Position numbers and translations under genes: made by a program. Below, one piece after another: positions 1-7,889 of a stretch of DNA of 64,000 nt; the first letter of the stretch is position 1; every line of letters starts with the position of its first letter. This stretch comes from Chitinophagaceae bacterium (lineage in GTDB: Bacteria; Bacteroidota; Bacteroidia; Chitinophagales; Chitinophagaceae), in NCBI GenBank assembly GCA_016720825.1, contig JADKJV010000011.1, positions 1-64,000 on the forward strand. Reading direction: 5' to 3'. Below the pieces are notes generated by a model. The model had not been told where the DNA came from, made no database searches, and worked only from the letters and a program-made list of their open reading frames with translations.

Positions 1-651
1 GTTATGTGGATCCGGCGATGACACACAACGCGCTGATCCGGGAAACCTCGTCAGAGGCCGCTTATAAACTGATAGGACCTTATAAAGTGGTAGGTACCTC
101 CTTCCTCTTTGGTGAAAAGAACAAAGGCAGCCTGTATACGCCTGAATCCGGTGCCAGCCATGGCGTTTTTATCAGCTACAATACCTACAACCAGGAAGTG
201 GAGTTTTTAGGAGCCTCAAATCCCAACAAAGCATTGACTAAAACGCCTGGGCAGATTGACTCAATGGAAATAGACGCCAATCCAAATGTGGGTCTTGAAA
301 ACCCGCTGAAGCTGATTTATGGTTCACACCTAGGAACAAACGATAAATCCTTTTACGTGCTCGTTTTTAAAGGCAGCCGTTTCAGTTTGTACAAAAAATA
401 CAAATCAGATCTTGGATATGTGTCCACCAATTATGTTCAGTCTGAACTCCGCCAGTTTGACCTCAGCTTTGAATTCTATTATACAGACAGCACCAGAAGC
501 GGTTTTAAAAAAATTGAAAAGGAATTCGGCAAATGTGGTCAGCGAATTCAAGCCGGTCAAAGACATTACTTCCCTGGTGGATCCTACCGATTTTACTGTA
601 AATCCCGAAGCCGTGCTGCGGAATGTATTTCAATTTCTTAATAAAGAATAA
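1..651 (+). CDS. Conserved-looking protein, 5' end outside window, frameshifted
   Basis: I do not recognise this protein. The frame is open from the left edge (reading YVDPAMTHNALI), so the true start lies upstream. About 175 residues are visible before the frame breaks near position 532; the next frame then continues naturally (VVSEFKPVKD... to FQFLNKE, stop at 649-651), which fits one extra base near the aaatgtgg stretch. No signal peptide, membrane segment or known motif is visible in the part shown. It is followed after 12 bases by a DUF3467 gene and probably shares its transcript. The break is most simply a sequencing error, because both frames keep coding character up to the junction. 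Confidence 0.55.
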
Positions 652-663
652 TAAGATATACTC

Positions 664-978
664 ATGAACGATCAGCCTGAAATCCCCAACCAGCTTAATA
701 TCGAAATTTCAGAAGAAGTGGCAGAAGGTACGTATGCAAACCTGGCCATCATCACCCATTCCCATGCAGAATTTGTAATTGATTTTGTAAACGTCATGCC
801 CGGCACACCCAAGAGCCGCGTGAAATCCAGGATCATCCTCACGCCGCAGCATGCCAAGCGGCTGATGCGCGCGTTGACGGATAACGTCCAGAAATTTGAA
901 GCAATGAATGGGGTGATAAAGGATTTGGAGGATGTGCAGGTGCCGATGAATTTTGGAGGGCCTAATGCCCAGGCTTAG
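664..978 (+). CDS. DUF3467 domain protein
   Basis: A 104-residue protein matching the small DUF3467 family of Bacteroidota, recognisable from NIEISEEVAEGTYANLA near the N-terminus, FVIDFVNVMPG in the middle and LTPQHAKRLMRAL near residue 62. Biochemical function is unknown. In related genomes it often lies near rpoC, but rpoC is not in this window. The start ATG at 664 lies 12 bases after the preceding gene. The stop codon TAG (976-978) is also the first word of the AGTC-type repeat that follows, so the repeat abuts the end of the reading frame exactly. Confidence 0.85.
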   Translation: MNDQPEIPNQLNIEISEEVAEGTYANLAIITHSHAEFVIDFVNVMPGTPKSRVKSRIILTPQHAKRLMRALTDNVQKFEAMNGVIKDLEDVQVPMNFGGPNAQA

Positions 979-1393
979 TCGCTAGTCTTTAGTCGTTAGT
1001 CTCTAACGACCTATTTACCCAAGAAAGACATTTAACCACAAAGGCCACAAGTGAGATTTTGATAATTTAAAACACAAAGAGGCACAATGGCGTTTTAATC
1101 GTTGGTTTGCCCTTTCCTTGAAATCTCCTGCCATAGGCTTCGCAAGATTAGCGCAAACAGATCTGGATGATCTCTGATCTGATCAATTAGTGAATATTTC
1201 TTTCTTCACAGGTAAAATATCAAAAATTAATCGCCAACAAGCTGATTTTGTACGCTAAAGCTCCTCACTTGTCCCATACATCTGATTTTATGTAACCTCC
1301 TCACTCACTAACGACTATAGGCTCCCTCATGCCCATACCCAACACTTTCCAGATACTGACCAACGACTAGCGCTAAAGACTAACGACTAAATA
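976..1393. repeat. AGTC-word repeat (family IV) flanking a gene-free gap
   Basis: Both edges of this 400-base gap carry imperfect 7-bp words of the type AGTCGTT/AGTCTTT: roughly 976-1010 on the left, and 1303-1313 plus 1350-1393 on the right as the complement (ACGACTA, AGACTAA). Each block touches the end of the neighbouring reading frame: the DUF3467 stop on the left and the radC 3' end on the right. Inside, 1033-1090 holds a weaker block of the CACAAAGGC word family. I see no gene, RNA or clear promoter in the rest. Related AGTC blocks occur at 26.58 and 40.79 kb. Confidence 0.7.
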
Positions 1394-2023
1394 ATCCTCT
1401 TCAGCAAAACCAAATTTTCACATATGTCCAGCCTTGACATCCACATCCGCGACCAGCTGGGCTGGGCGCAGGTTACCGGAAGGTGGTTGGGCAGAGAAAT
1501 GATGCTTACCGCGTTTTCTTCGAGCGCTTTTTTGAGGATGATGCGCGGGTCGGCCACCGTGCCGGTAATGCCCCCTTCGGAGATGATTTCAAAATGGTTT
1601 ATTTTATTGGCGCGGTTCAGGAAGATTACAGCAAACACTTCGTGGGGATAGTCTTTCAGCCTTGATTGTAGCCATATCCGTATCGCTGCTGGAGCTGACC
1701 CTGGTTTTCTCTAAGGGTAATGCCTGGTTGCGGCGGCGGCCCAGTTCCAGTGCAGCTGCAATAGTTACCGCTTTAGCCGGCCCGACGCCTTTGATTTTCA
1801 TTAAATCTTTGGCAGACAGTTTACCTAATTCAGCAATATTGTTCTTACTCAACTGCAGTATTTCACGTGCCAGGTCGAGCGCTGATTTATTGCGTGTGCC
1901 ATTCTGTAACAGGATAGCGAGGAGCTCCGCCTGGCTGAGGTTTTCTGCACCGGATGCGAGTAGTTTTTCCCTCGGACGCTCGTCAATTGACCACTGTTTT
2001 ATTGAGTAGTTCTGCTCTTGCAC
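1387..2023 (-). pseudogene. radC: RadC-family JAB-domain protein, broken
   Basis: The N-terminal 120 residues are clear RadC: IDERPREKLLASGAENL, AELLAILLQNGT and the helix-hairpin-helix IKGVGPAKA. The frame breaks near 1671-1680; the next frame supplies YPHEVFAVIFLNRANK and GGITGTVADPRIILKKALEE, which belong to the JAB domain. Where RadC proteins carry the metal motif HNHPSG, this sequence reads SLPNHLPV, and CHNH/SGNL is recovered only by allowing more indels. The end FAEEDYL resembles the usual FADEGLL but sits some 20-25 residues too early. So there is at least one frameshift and an apparent internal loss. RadC is dispensable, so real decay is plausible; poor local sequence quality is the alternative. 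Confidence 0.75.
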
Positions 2024-2048
2024 GGGGCCAATTTATAAAATAATTTTG
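2018..2048 (+). promoter_or_regulatory. Candidate Bacteroidota promoter
   Basis: TTG at 2018-2020 and TAATTTTG at 2041-2048 match the Bacteroidota -33/-7 pattern (TTG, about 20 bases, TAnnTTTG). It would drive the small membrane protein starting at 2118. This is motif matching only. Confidence 0.4.
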
Positions 2049-2117
2049 CCCTGTACATGTTGTTTTAACGGTACGCAAGCCGCCAGAACCCCATTAAAAA
2101 TCCAAAATTCTGGTACT

Positions 2118-2330
2118 ATGAAAAACCAAACCCACAGTTCTCTCGGATCTATGCATCCGGTACTTTTTTTTGCAGCCGTTTACCTGGTGGCCCTGATGCT
2201 GTCTATTTTTATCTGTTCCTCCCTGTTTTACAGTTGTAACAGCAGCCACAGCGTGCTCACTGAGGGGAAATCCTTACCGCCGGCACCGGTCCAGGCTGAC
2301 CAATCTTTGCTGGCAGCCACCGGACGCTAG
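2118..2330 (+). CDS. Small single-pass membrane protein, unknown
   Basis: A 70-residue open frame starting at ATG 2118 (MKNQTHSS). I prefer this start to the one at 2046 because that one would overlap the candidate -7 box. Residues about 15-40 (VLFFAAVYLVALMLSIFICS) form one strong hydrophobic helix, followed by a short polar Ser/Pro/Ala-rich tail. No family is recognised. It lies alone between radC (divergent) and prs. The prediction rests on start, length, promoter placement and the membrane helix, so it could be a chance frame. Confidence 0.4.
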   Translation: MKNQTHSSLGSMHPVLFFAAVYLVALMLSIFICSSLFYSCNSSHSVLTEGKSLPPAPVQADQSLLAATGR

Positions 2331-2419
2331 TATTTTTTTCCATGACATGGCTGAATTGATGGGAGAGTAATATCTTCGCCGCACCAAGGAACAACCTTTG
2401 GAATTTATCTTTCTACATC

Positions 2420-3366
2420 ATGCAATCAGCCAAAATTTTCTCGGGAACCAGTTCCCAGCAACTGGCCGAACAAATCTGCAAACGGTACGGAGCCCAGCCA
2501 GGCAGGGTGAATATCCAGCGATTCAGTGACGGGGAAATATGCCCGGTATTTCTGGAAAGCGTCAGGGGCGACTATGTTTTCCTGGTCCAGAGCACCTATG
2601 CCCCGGCCGAAAACATCCTCGAATTACTCCTGATGATTGACGCCGCCCGCCGTGCCTCAGCCTACAAAGTAATTGCCGTAATTCCTTATTACGGGTATGC
2701 CCGCCAGGACCGGAAAGACCGGCCAAGGGTAGCTATTGGCAGTAAATTGATTGCCAATATGTTAGTGGCAGCTGGTGCCGATAGGGTAATCACGATGGAC
2801 CTGCACGCACCCCAGATCCAGGGCTATTTTGACATCCCGGTGGATCACCTCGACAGCCATGCAGTTTTATCCCTTATATCGAGAATCTGAAGCTTGAAAA
2901 CCTTACCTTTGCCGCCCCCGATGTGGGAGCCACAAACAGGATCCGGGAGATTGCCAGTTATTTCAATGCCGAAATGGTAATCTGCGATAAACACCGGAAA
3001 AGGGCGAATGAAATTGCGAGCATGGTGGTGATCGGGGATGTGACCGGAAAAGATATCGTGATCATTGATGATATCTGTGATACAGGCGGAACGCTTGCGA
3101 AAAGCGCCTCTCTGCTGAAAGAAAAAGGAGCGAGGAGTGTAAGGGCATTGATCACACACCCGGTACTGAGTGGAAAAGCGTATGAGAATCTTGAAAACAG
3201 TGTGCTGGAAGAAGTAGTGGTTTGTGATACGATCCCGGTGAAAAAGCAAAGCCCGAAAATCCGGGTGATATCAGTGGCGGAATTGTTCGCAGTAGCCATC
3301 CGGAATGCGTTTGAGAATAAGAGTATCACAAGTCTGTTTATTCACTCGCAGCGGAAAGACAAGTAA
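2420..3366 (+). CDS. prs: Ribose-phosphate pyrophosphokinase (one frameshift)
   Basis: Makes PRPP from ribose 5-phosphate and ATP for nucleotide, His and Trp synthesis; cytoplasmic. N-terminal half: KIFSGTSSQQLAE, QRFSDGE, YGYARQDRK, and MDLHAPQIQGYFDIPVDHL. C-terminal half: PDVGATNR, the PRPP-binding loop VIIDDICDTGGTL (about residue 220) and ALITHPVLSGKA. The frame breaks in the T run at 2864-2867; adding one T restores FIPYIENLKLENL and gives about 315 residues, the normal length. prs is essential, so the break is almost certainly a sequencing error. It heads a prs-rplY-(pth) group, a common arrangement, with 21 bases to rplY. Confidence 0.93.
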
Positions 3367-3387
3367 AAAACAAAACAACATACAATC

Positions 3388-4038
3388 ATGAAGACAATTA
3401 CAATCGAAGGACAACTGAGGACCGGCTTTGGCAAAACAGCCACCCGCCAACTCCGCTCTCAGGACATGGTGCCTGGTGTAATTTATGGGGGTGCTCAGGA
3501 AGTAAATTTTTACGCTCCTGTTGCGGCTTTTAAAACACTGGTGTACACACCCAGCTTCCAGAAAGCTGAGGTTAAAATTGACGGAAAATCTTATGAGTGC
3601 ATTCTGAAAGATCTTCAGTTTGACAAAGTGGACGATTCACTGATCCACGTAGATTTCATGGAACTGGTTGGCGATAAAAAAGTAATCGCTACTATCCCCC
3701 TGAAATTCGTAGGTGTTTCCAAAGGCGTTAAAGATGGCGGTAAACTCATCATCAAGATGAAGAACCTGAAGGTGAAAACCCTTCCCAAATACCTGACTGA
3801 ACAGATTGAAGTGAATATTGATGAACTGGACCTGAACGGGAATATCCGTGTGGAAGATGTAAAAATTGACCACTACGAAATCCTGAACTCACCCAGGATT
3901 CCCATCGCTTCTGTTGTACTGACCCGTCAGCTGAAACAGGAAGAATCTACTGCTACACCTGCAGCCGGCGCAGCCCCTGCAGCAGCAGCCGGAGCAGCCC
4001 CTGCAGCAGCAGCAAAACCAGCAGCAGCCAAGAAGTAG
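3388..4038 (+). CDS. rplY: 50S ribosomal protein L25/general stress protein Ctc
   Basis: A 216-residue protein of the long L25 (Ctc/TL5) type that binds 5S rRNA. The N-terminal L25 beta-barrel (about residues 1-90) carries GFGKTATRQLRSQDMVPGVIYGG; the TL5 C-terminal domain (about 95-185) includes VDFMELVGDKKV, GVSKGVKDGGKL and PKYLTEQIEVNIDELDLN. The last 30 residues are a low-complexity Ala/Pro/Lys tail, common in Bacteroidota L25. It follows prs by 21 bases and is closed by a strong terminator, so it is probably co-transcribed with prs. Confidence 0.93.
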   Translation: MKTITIEGQLRTGFGKTATRQLRSQDMVPGVIYGGAQEVNFYAPVAAFKTLVYTPSFQKAEVKIDGKSYECILKDLQFDKVDDSLIHVDFMELVGDKKVIATIPLKFVGVSKGVKDGGKLIIKMKNLKVKTLPKYLTEQIEVNIDELDLNGNIRVEDVKIDHYEILNSPRIPIASVVLTRQLKQEESTATPAAGAAPAAAAGAAPAAAAKPAAAKK

Positions 4039-4063
4039 GTTGGGTGTCTGGTAAAAAGATTGA

Positions 4064-4098
4064 AGAGACTTTCTGAAAAGAAGGTCTCTTTTTTTTTG
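4064..4098 (+). terminator. Intrinsic terminator after rplY
   Basis: An 11-bp stem (AGAGACTTTCT pairing with AGAAGGTCTCT, one G-U pair), a GAAA loop and a run of about ten T residues, starting 25 bases after the rplY stop. The composite repeat begins directly behind it. Confidence 0.85.
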
Positions 4099-4100
4099 AG

Positions 4101-4390
4101 TTGGAGGTTGGAAGTTGGAGGTTGGAGGTTTAACCCGAAAGATTGAAGTCTCTTTCTGTTGGAATGTTGGAATGTTGGATTGTTGGAATGTTCATTTATT
4201 CGAAAAGACTTTACAGTGTAAAGCACTCCGTTTATCGGAGAGTAATTTATTGTGAGGAACCCTTCGGATTGCAGAACAATCCAACTCTCCAACAATCCAA
4301 CATTCCAACAGCAATTTTCAAACTGTATTTAACCTTTAGGAATCTAACAACTTTCGAGAACCTCCAACCTCCAACCTCCAACCTCCAACC
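4101..4390. repeat. Nested composite inverted repeat, copy A (family I)
   Basis: Outer arms: four words of TTGGAGG type at 4101-4131 and the complementary CCTCCAA words at 4361-4390. Inner arms: 8-bp words of TTGGAATG/TTGGATTG type at 4159-4193 and their complement at 4278-4309. The core (about 4194-4277) contains the perfect palindrome CTTTACAGTGTAAAG and a small hairpin CTCCG-TTTA-CGGAG-type. Outer and inner arms are separated by unique spacers that are also conserved in copy B at 35.39 kb. The frames crossing it are fragments of the words. It fills the gap between rplY and pth, leaving 53 bases before the pth start. Confidence 0.85.
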
Positions 4391-4443
4391 AAATTTTGCC
4401 ATCCTATCCGACCTAATCTGCCGGGGATTACGTTAATTGCACC

Positions 4444-5014
4444 ATGAAATTCCTTCTCGCAGGCCTTGGTAACCCCGGCAATGAGTATGCCCATACCCGC
4501 CATAATATCGGGTTTGATGTGGCCAATGCATTTGTGACCAAACACGGGGGCCAGTTCCAGAATGGCCGGCTGGCTTATACGGCTGAAGTGAAATGGAAAG
4601 GCCGTATCGTCGTGTGTATTTGCCCAACTACTTTTATGAATCTCAGTGGCAAGGCTGTGAAATACTGGCTGGATAAGGAGAAAATCACGCCTGACCGCAT
4701 GATGGTGATTGTAGACGAGCTGGCCCTGCCCTGAACCGGATCCGGATCAGGCCGGGGGAGCAATGCGGGTCATAATGGACTGAAAAGCCTGGAGGAATCC
4801 CTGGCCACCCAGGAATACCCGCGCCTGCGTTTTGGCATAGGAAACAACTTCCCAAGGGATGCAGTCAGACTTCGTACTTGGTAAATGGAACAGCGAGGAA
4901 GAGCCCATGGTGAAGCTTAAAATCAGTAAAGCCGTGGAAGCCATAGAGATATTTGTGACTCAGGGGCTTACTACGGCCATGAACCAGATAAATAATCAGG
5001 AGTTTTCGCTATGA
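4444..5014 (+). CDS. pth: Peptidyl-tRNA hydrolase (several frameshifts)
   Basis: Releases tRNA from peptidyl-tRNA dropped by stalled ribosomes. MKFLLAGLGNPGNEYAHTRHNIGF (broken here as LLAGLGNPG and the catalytic-His HNIGFD), PTTFMNLSGKAV and VIVDELALP are diagnostic. The frame then breaks at the C run near 4729-4731, at the G run 4753-4757 and again near 4853-4861. Joining frames gives IRIRPGG, SNAGHNGLKSLEE, YPRLRFGIGNNFPR and SDFVLGKW, the expected order, ending FSL at 5012-5014; total about 190 residues, normal. The gene is essential in most bacteria, so three indels in 130 bases suggest poor consensus rather than decay. Separated from rplY by the composite repeat. Confidence 0.88.
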
Positions 5015-5152
5015 TTAATCAGTATGATTACTTATTTTAGCAGTCCGTCCTGAAATTTTCCCCTTTAAAATCCACGTCCGGAATGAAGCCTAGATATATG
5101 GGATAAACAATTTATTTGTATCCGATGTATTTAAACAAAACACTGCACTATT

Positions 5153-5764
5153 ATGAAGATTTTTTGTGTTGGTCGCAACTACGCTGCACATGCTGCTGAA
5201 CTGGGTCATGAGGTTCCCGATGAACCTGTTATTTTCATGAAACCCAAAAGCGCGTTATTACAGCCCCATACCCCGTTCTATTATCCCGAATTCACCAATG
5301 AACTCCATTATGAATGCGAACTGGTACTCCGTATCAGCAAGAACGGGAAATACATCCAGGAAAAATTTGCCAGTAAATACTATGATGCGGTGACTGCCGG
5401 CATCGATTTCACTGCGCGTGATATCCAGAACGAGCTGAAAGAAAAAGGCCTGCCCTGGGAGAAAGCAAAAGCCTGGGATAATTCTGCTGTTATCGGCAAA
5501 TGGCTTCCTTTTTCCGGTCTCAAAAATAAAAAAGACATCAATTTCTGTCTGTATAAAAACAAAGAATTGGTTCAGCAGGGCAATTCAACGCTCATGATCC
5601 ATTCTTTCGACAGTATCGTTGCTTATATATCAAATTATTTTTCAGTCAATATCGGAGATATCATTTTCACCGGTACACCAGCCGGAGTAGGAGAAGTGGT
5701 GGTAGGGGATGAACTCGAAGGGTTCATTGAGGATGATAATATGTTTACGATAGAAGTGAAATAA
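5153..5764 (+). CDS. Fumarylacetoacetate hydrolase family protein
   Basis: A 203-residue FAH-fold enzyme of the FAHD1/acylpyruvase size class. It opens with MKIFCVGRNYAAHAAELGHEVP and IFMKPKSAL; the metal-binding acidic motif YECELVLRI is near residue 63; VTAGIDFTARDIQ near 85; GKWLPF, IFTGTPAGVGEV near 175 closes the active site. Members hydrolyse C-C bonds in acylpyruvates or decarboxylate oxaloacetate; the substrate here cannot be read from the sequence. It stands as its own unit, 138 bases after pth; the next gene has its own promoter candidate. Confidence 0.88.
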   Translation: MKIFCVGRNYAAHAAELGHEVPDEPVIFMKPKSALLQPHTPFYYPEFTNELHYECELVLRISKNGKYIQEKFASKYYDAVTAGIDFTARDIQNELKEKGLPWEKAKAWDNSAVIGKWLPFSGLKNKKDINFCLYKNKELVQQGNSTLMIHSFDSIVAYISNYFSVNIGDIIFTGTPAGVGEVVVGDELEGFIEDDNMFTIEVK

Positions 5765-5792
5765 CCCCTTCACCAGACTGACCGGCTTCCCT

Positions 5793-5800
5793 TAATTTTG
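5793..5800 (+). promoter_or_regulatory. -7 box candidate before E1 gene
   Basis: TAATTTTG matches TAnnTTTG and ends 19 bases before the ATG at 5820. No convincing -33 TTTG is present. It supports choosing ATG 5820 rather than TTG 5811. Confidence 0.4.
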
Positions 5801-5819
5801 CCTGATACGCTTGCTGTAC

Positions 5820-7883
5820 ATGCCTGATCAATCTATTTTACTGAAGGCCTACCGGCTTATGTGCCGGACCCATGCCATGGCTGGCATCTATGAGGCCAAC
5901 CGGGCTGTATGTAAGTACGTGCACTCCACTTCCCGCGGACATGAAGCCATCCAGTTAGCCACTGCTTTCCAGTTAGGCCCGCAGGATTTTGTGAGCCCTT
6001 ATTACCGGGATGAATGCATGATCGCCGGACTGGGTTTCAGTCCGTATGAACAAATGCTCCAGCTCCTCGCTAAACAGGATGATCCGTTTTCCGGCGGCCG
6101 TGAATATTATTCGCATCCCAATTACCGGGGTGATGACCGGCCCACGATTATACACCAGAGCAGCGCCACCGGCATGCAGGCCATTCCCACCACGGGCATC
6201 GCCCAGGGTATCCGGTATCTCGAAATAACCAACTCGCCATTATTAATAAAAGGAGCGCAGGGGGAATTACCTGTTGTGATTTGTTCACTGGGTGATGCCA
6301 GTGTAACAGAAGGTGAAGTGAGTGAAGCCTTGCAGTTTGCCTCCCTGAAACAACTGCCCATTATTTTCCTGGTGCAGGATAACGACTGGGGCATCAGTGT
6401 TACTGCCGGCGAAGCACGTGCTATGAATGCCTATGAATTTGCCGGCGGATTTCCCGGATTGTACCGGGCACAGGTGGATGGTGCAGATTTTGAAGCATCC
6501 TTTAAAATGATGAAGGATGTATGTGATTTTGTCCGCCGTGAGAGAAAGCCTTATCTCGTACATGCTAAAGTTCCCTTACTGGGACATCATACCAGTGGTG
6601 TGAGAAAAGAATTTTACAGGCCTGATACAGACTGGGCGGAACATCTTTCCCGTGATCCAATTCCGCGCCTCCGGAAAAAATTACTCGAAACAGGCATTAC
6701 AGAATCTGACCTGCTCAGCATAGAACAAACTGCACAGGATACAGTTACTGAACAATTCAACCAGGCAGTTTCGGCAGCAGAACCTGATCCATCCACGGTG
6801 GCGGAACATGTGTTTGTGGCAACTCCTGTTACCGAAGAATATGGAGACCGGAACAGCCATGCGCATGATAAAATCATGATGGTGGATGCGGCGTTACATG
6901 CGATCCGCGAAATCATGGCCACCAATCCTGAAGCGGTTGTATACGGTCAGGATGTAGGACGGAGGCTGGGTGGTGTATTCCGTGAAGCGGCCACACTTGC
7001 AGAACAATTTGGAGATCACCGGGTGTTTAATACGGCGATACAGGAAGCCTACCTCGTTGGTTCATGCGTTGGCATGAGTGCTGTGGGGCTCAAACCCATT
7101 GTTGAAGTGCAGTTTGGCGATTATGTTTACCCGGGTATTAACCAGCTGGTAAGTGAAGTGTCGAAAAGCTGTTACCTGAGTTGTGGTAAATTTCCCGTCT
7201 CCATGATATTGCGTGTGCCGGTTGGCGCTTATGGCGGCGGTGGTCCTTATCACAGCGGTTCGGTGGAAACAACGATTTTGTCTATCAAAGGAATTAAAGT
7301 TGTTTATCCTTCTACTGCCGCAGATATGAAAGGACTGATGAAAGCCGCCTATTATGATCCGAATCCGGTAGTAATCCTCGAGCATAAAGGCCTTTACTGG
7401 AGTAAAGTGCATGGAACTGAAGAGGCACGCACACCGGAACCGGATGCAGATTATATTATACCGATTGGAAAAGGAAGGATTGCATTGAATGCATCCGAAG
7501 AATCTGTTGATAACGGGGAGAGTTGTGTGGTGATTACCTGGGGGATGGGTGTGTACTGGGCCAAAGCTGCGAAAATGACCGGCGATAAAGTAGAAGTAGT
7601 GGATGTGCGGAGTTTATTCCCCCTCGATGAAGAACTGATTTTTGAGAGAGTACGTTTACATGGAAAATGCCTTGTGCTCACAGAAGAGCAGCAAAATAAT
7701 TCCTTCGCGGAAGCATTGGCCGGCCGCATTGCAAAACATTGTTTTACCTCACTTGATGCGCCTGTGGAAGTACTGGGTGCGTTGAACCTGCCGGCTGTGC
7801 CGATGAATGTGATCCTGGAGCATGCGATGTTGCCGGATGCGGAAAAGACCCGTCAGAAAATTATGGCTTTACTGTCTTACTGA
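5820..7883 (+). CDS. Fused alpha/beta E1 of a 2-oxoacid dehydrogenase
   Basis: A 687-residue thiamine-diphosphate enzyme carrying both E1 halves in one chain. Alpha half (about 1-330): SRGHEAIQLA, SPYYRDECM, and the ThDP motif GDASVTEGEVSEALQF...QDNDWGIS. Beta half (about 345-687): VVYGQDVGRRLGGVF, NTAIQEAYLVG, PIVEVQFGDYVYP, RVPVGAYGGGGPYHSG and ILEHKGLYW. It would decarboxylate a 2-oxoacid and pass the acyl group to an E2 lipoyl protein; branched-chain 2-oxoacids or pyruvate are the likely substrates, and this cannot be settled here. No E2 or E3 is in the window. Fused E1 chains are usual in Bacteroidota. Convergent with aspS, six bases apart. Confidence 0.9.
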   Translation: MPDQSILLKAYRLMCRTHAMAGIYEANRAVCKYVHSTSRGHEAIQLATAFQLGPQDFVSPYYRDECMIAGLGFSPYEQMLQLLAKQDDPFSGGREYYSHPNYRGDDRPTIIHQSSATGMQAIPTTGIAQGIRYLEITNSPLLIKGAQGELPVVICSLGDASVTEGEVSEALQFASLKQLPIIFLVQDNDWGISVTAGEARAMNAYEFAGGFPGLYRAQVDGADFEASFKMMKDVCDFVRRERKPYLVHAKVPLLGHHTSGVRKEFYRPDTDWAEHLSRDPIPRLRKKLLETGITESDLLSIEQTAQDTVTEQFNQAVSAAEPDPSTVAEHVFVATPVTEEYGDRNSHAHDKIMMVDAALHAIREIMATNPEAVVYGQDVGRRLGGVFREAATLAEQFGDHRVFNTAIQEAYLVGSCVGMSAVGLKPIVEVQFGDYVYPGINQLVSEVSKSCYLSCGKFPVSMILRVPVGAYGGGGPYHSGSVETTILSIKGIKVVYPSTAADMKGLMKAAYYDPNPVVILEHKGLYWSKVHGTEEARTPEPDADYIIPIGKGRIALNASEESVDNGESCVVITWGMGVYWAKAAKMTGDKVEVVDVRSLFPLDEELIFERVRLHGKCLVLTEEQQNNSFAEALAGRIAKHCFTSLDAPVEVLGALNLPAVPMNVILEHAMLPDAEKTRQKIMALLSY

Positions 7884-7889
7884 AATTCC

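Noticed and set aside
2864..2867. Programmed frameshifting in prs
   Set aside because: No slippery heptamer with a following structure is evident, prs is not known to use it, and similar breaks occur in many unrelated genes here.
3927..4436. Frames crossing composite repeat copy A on both strands
   Set aside because: They translate the repeat words (for example PPTSNLQ) and overlap rplY or the terminator.
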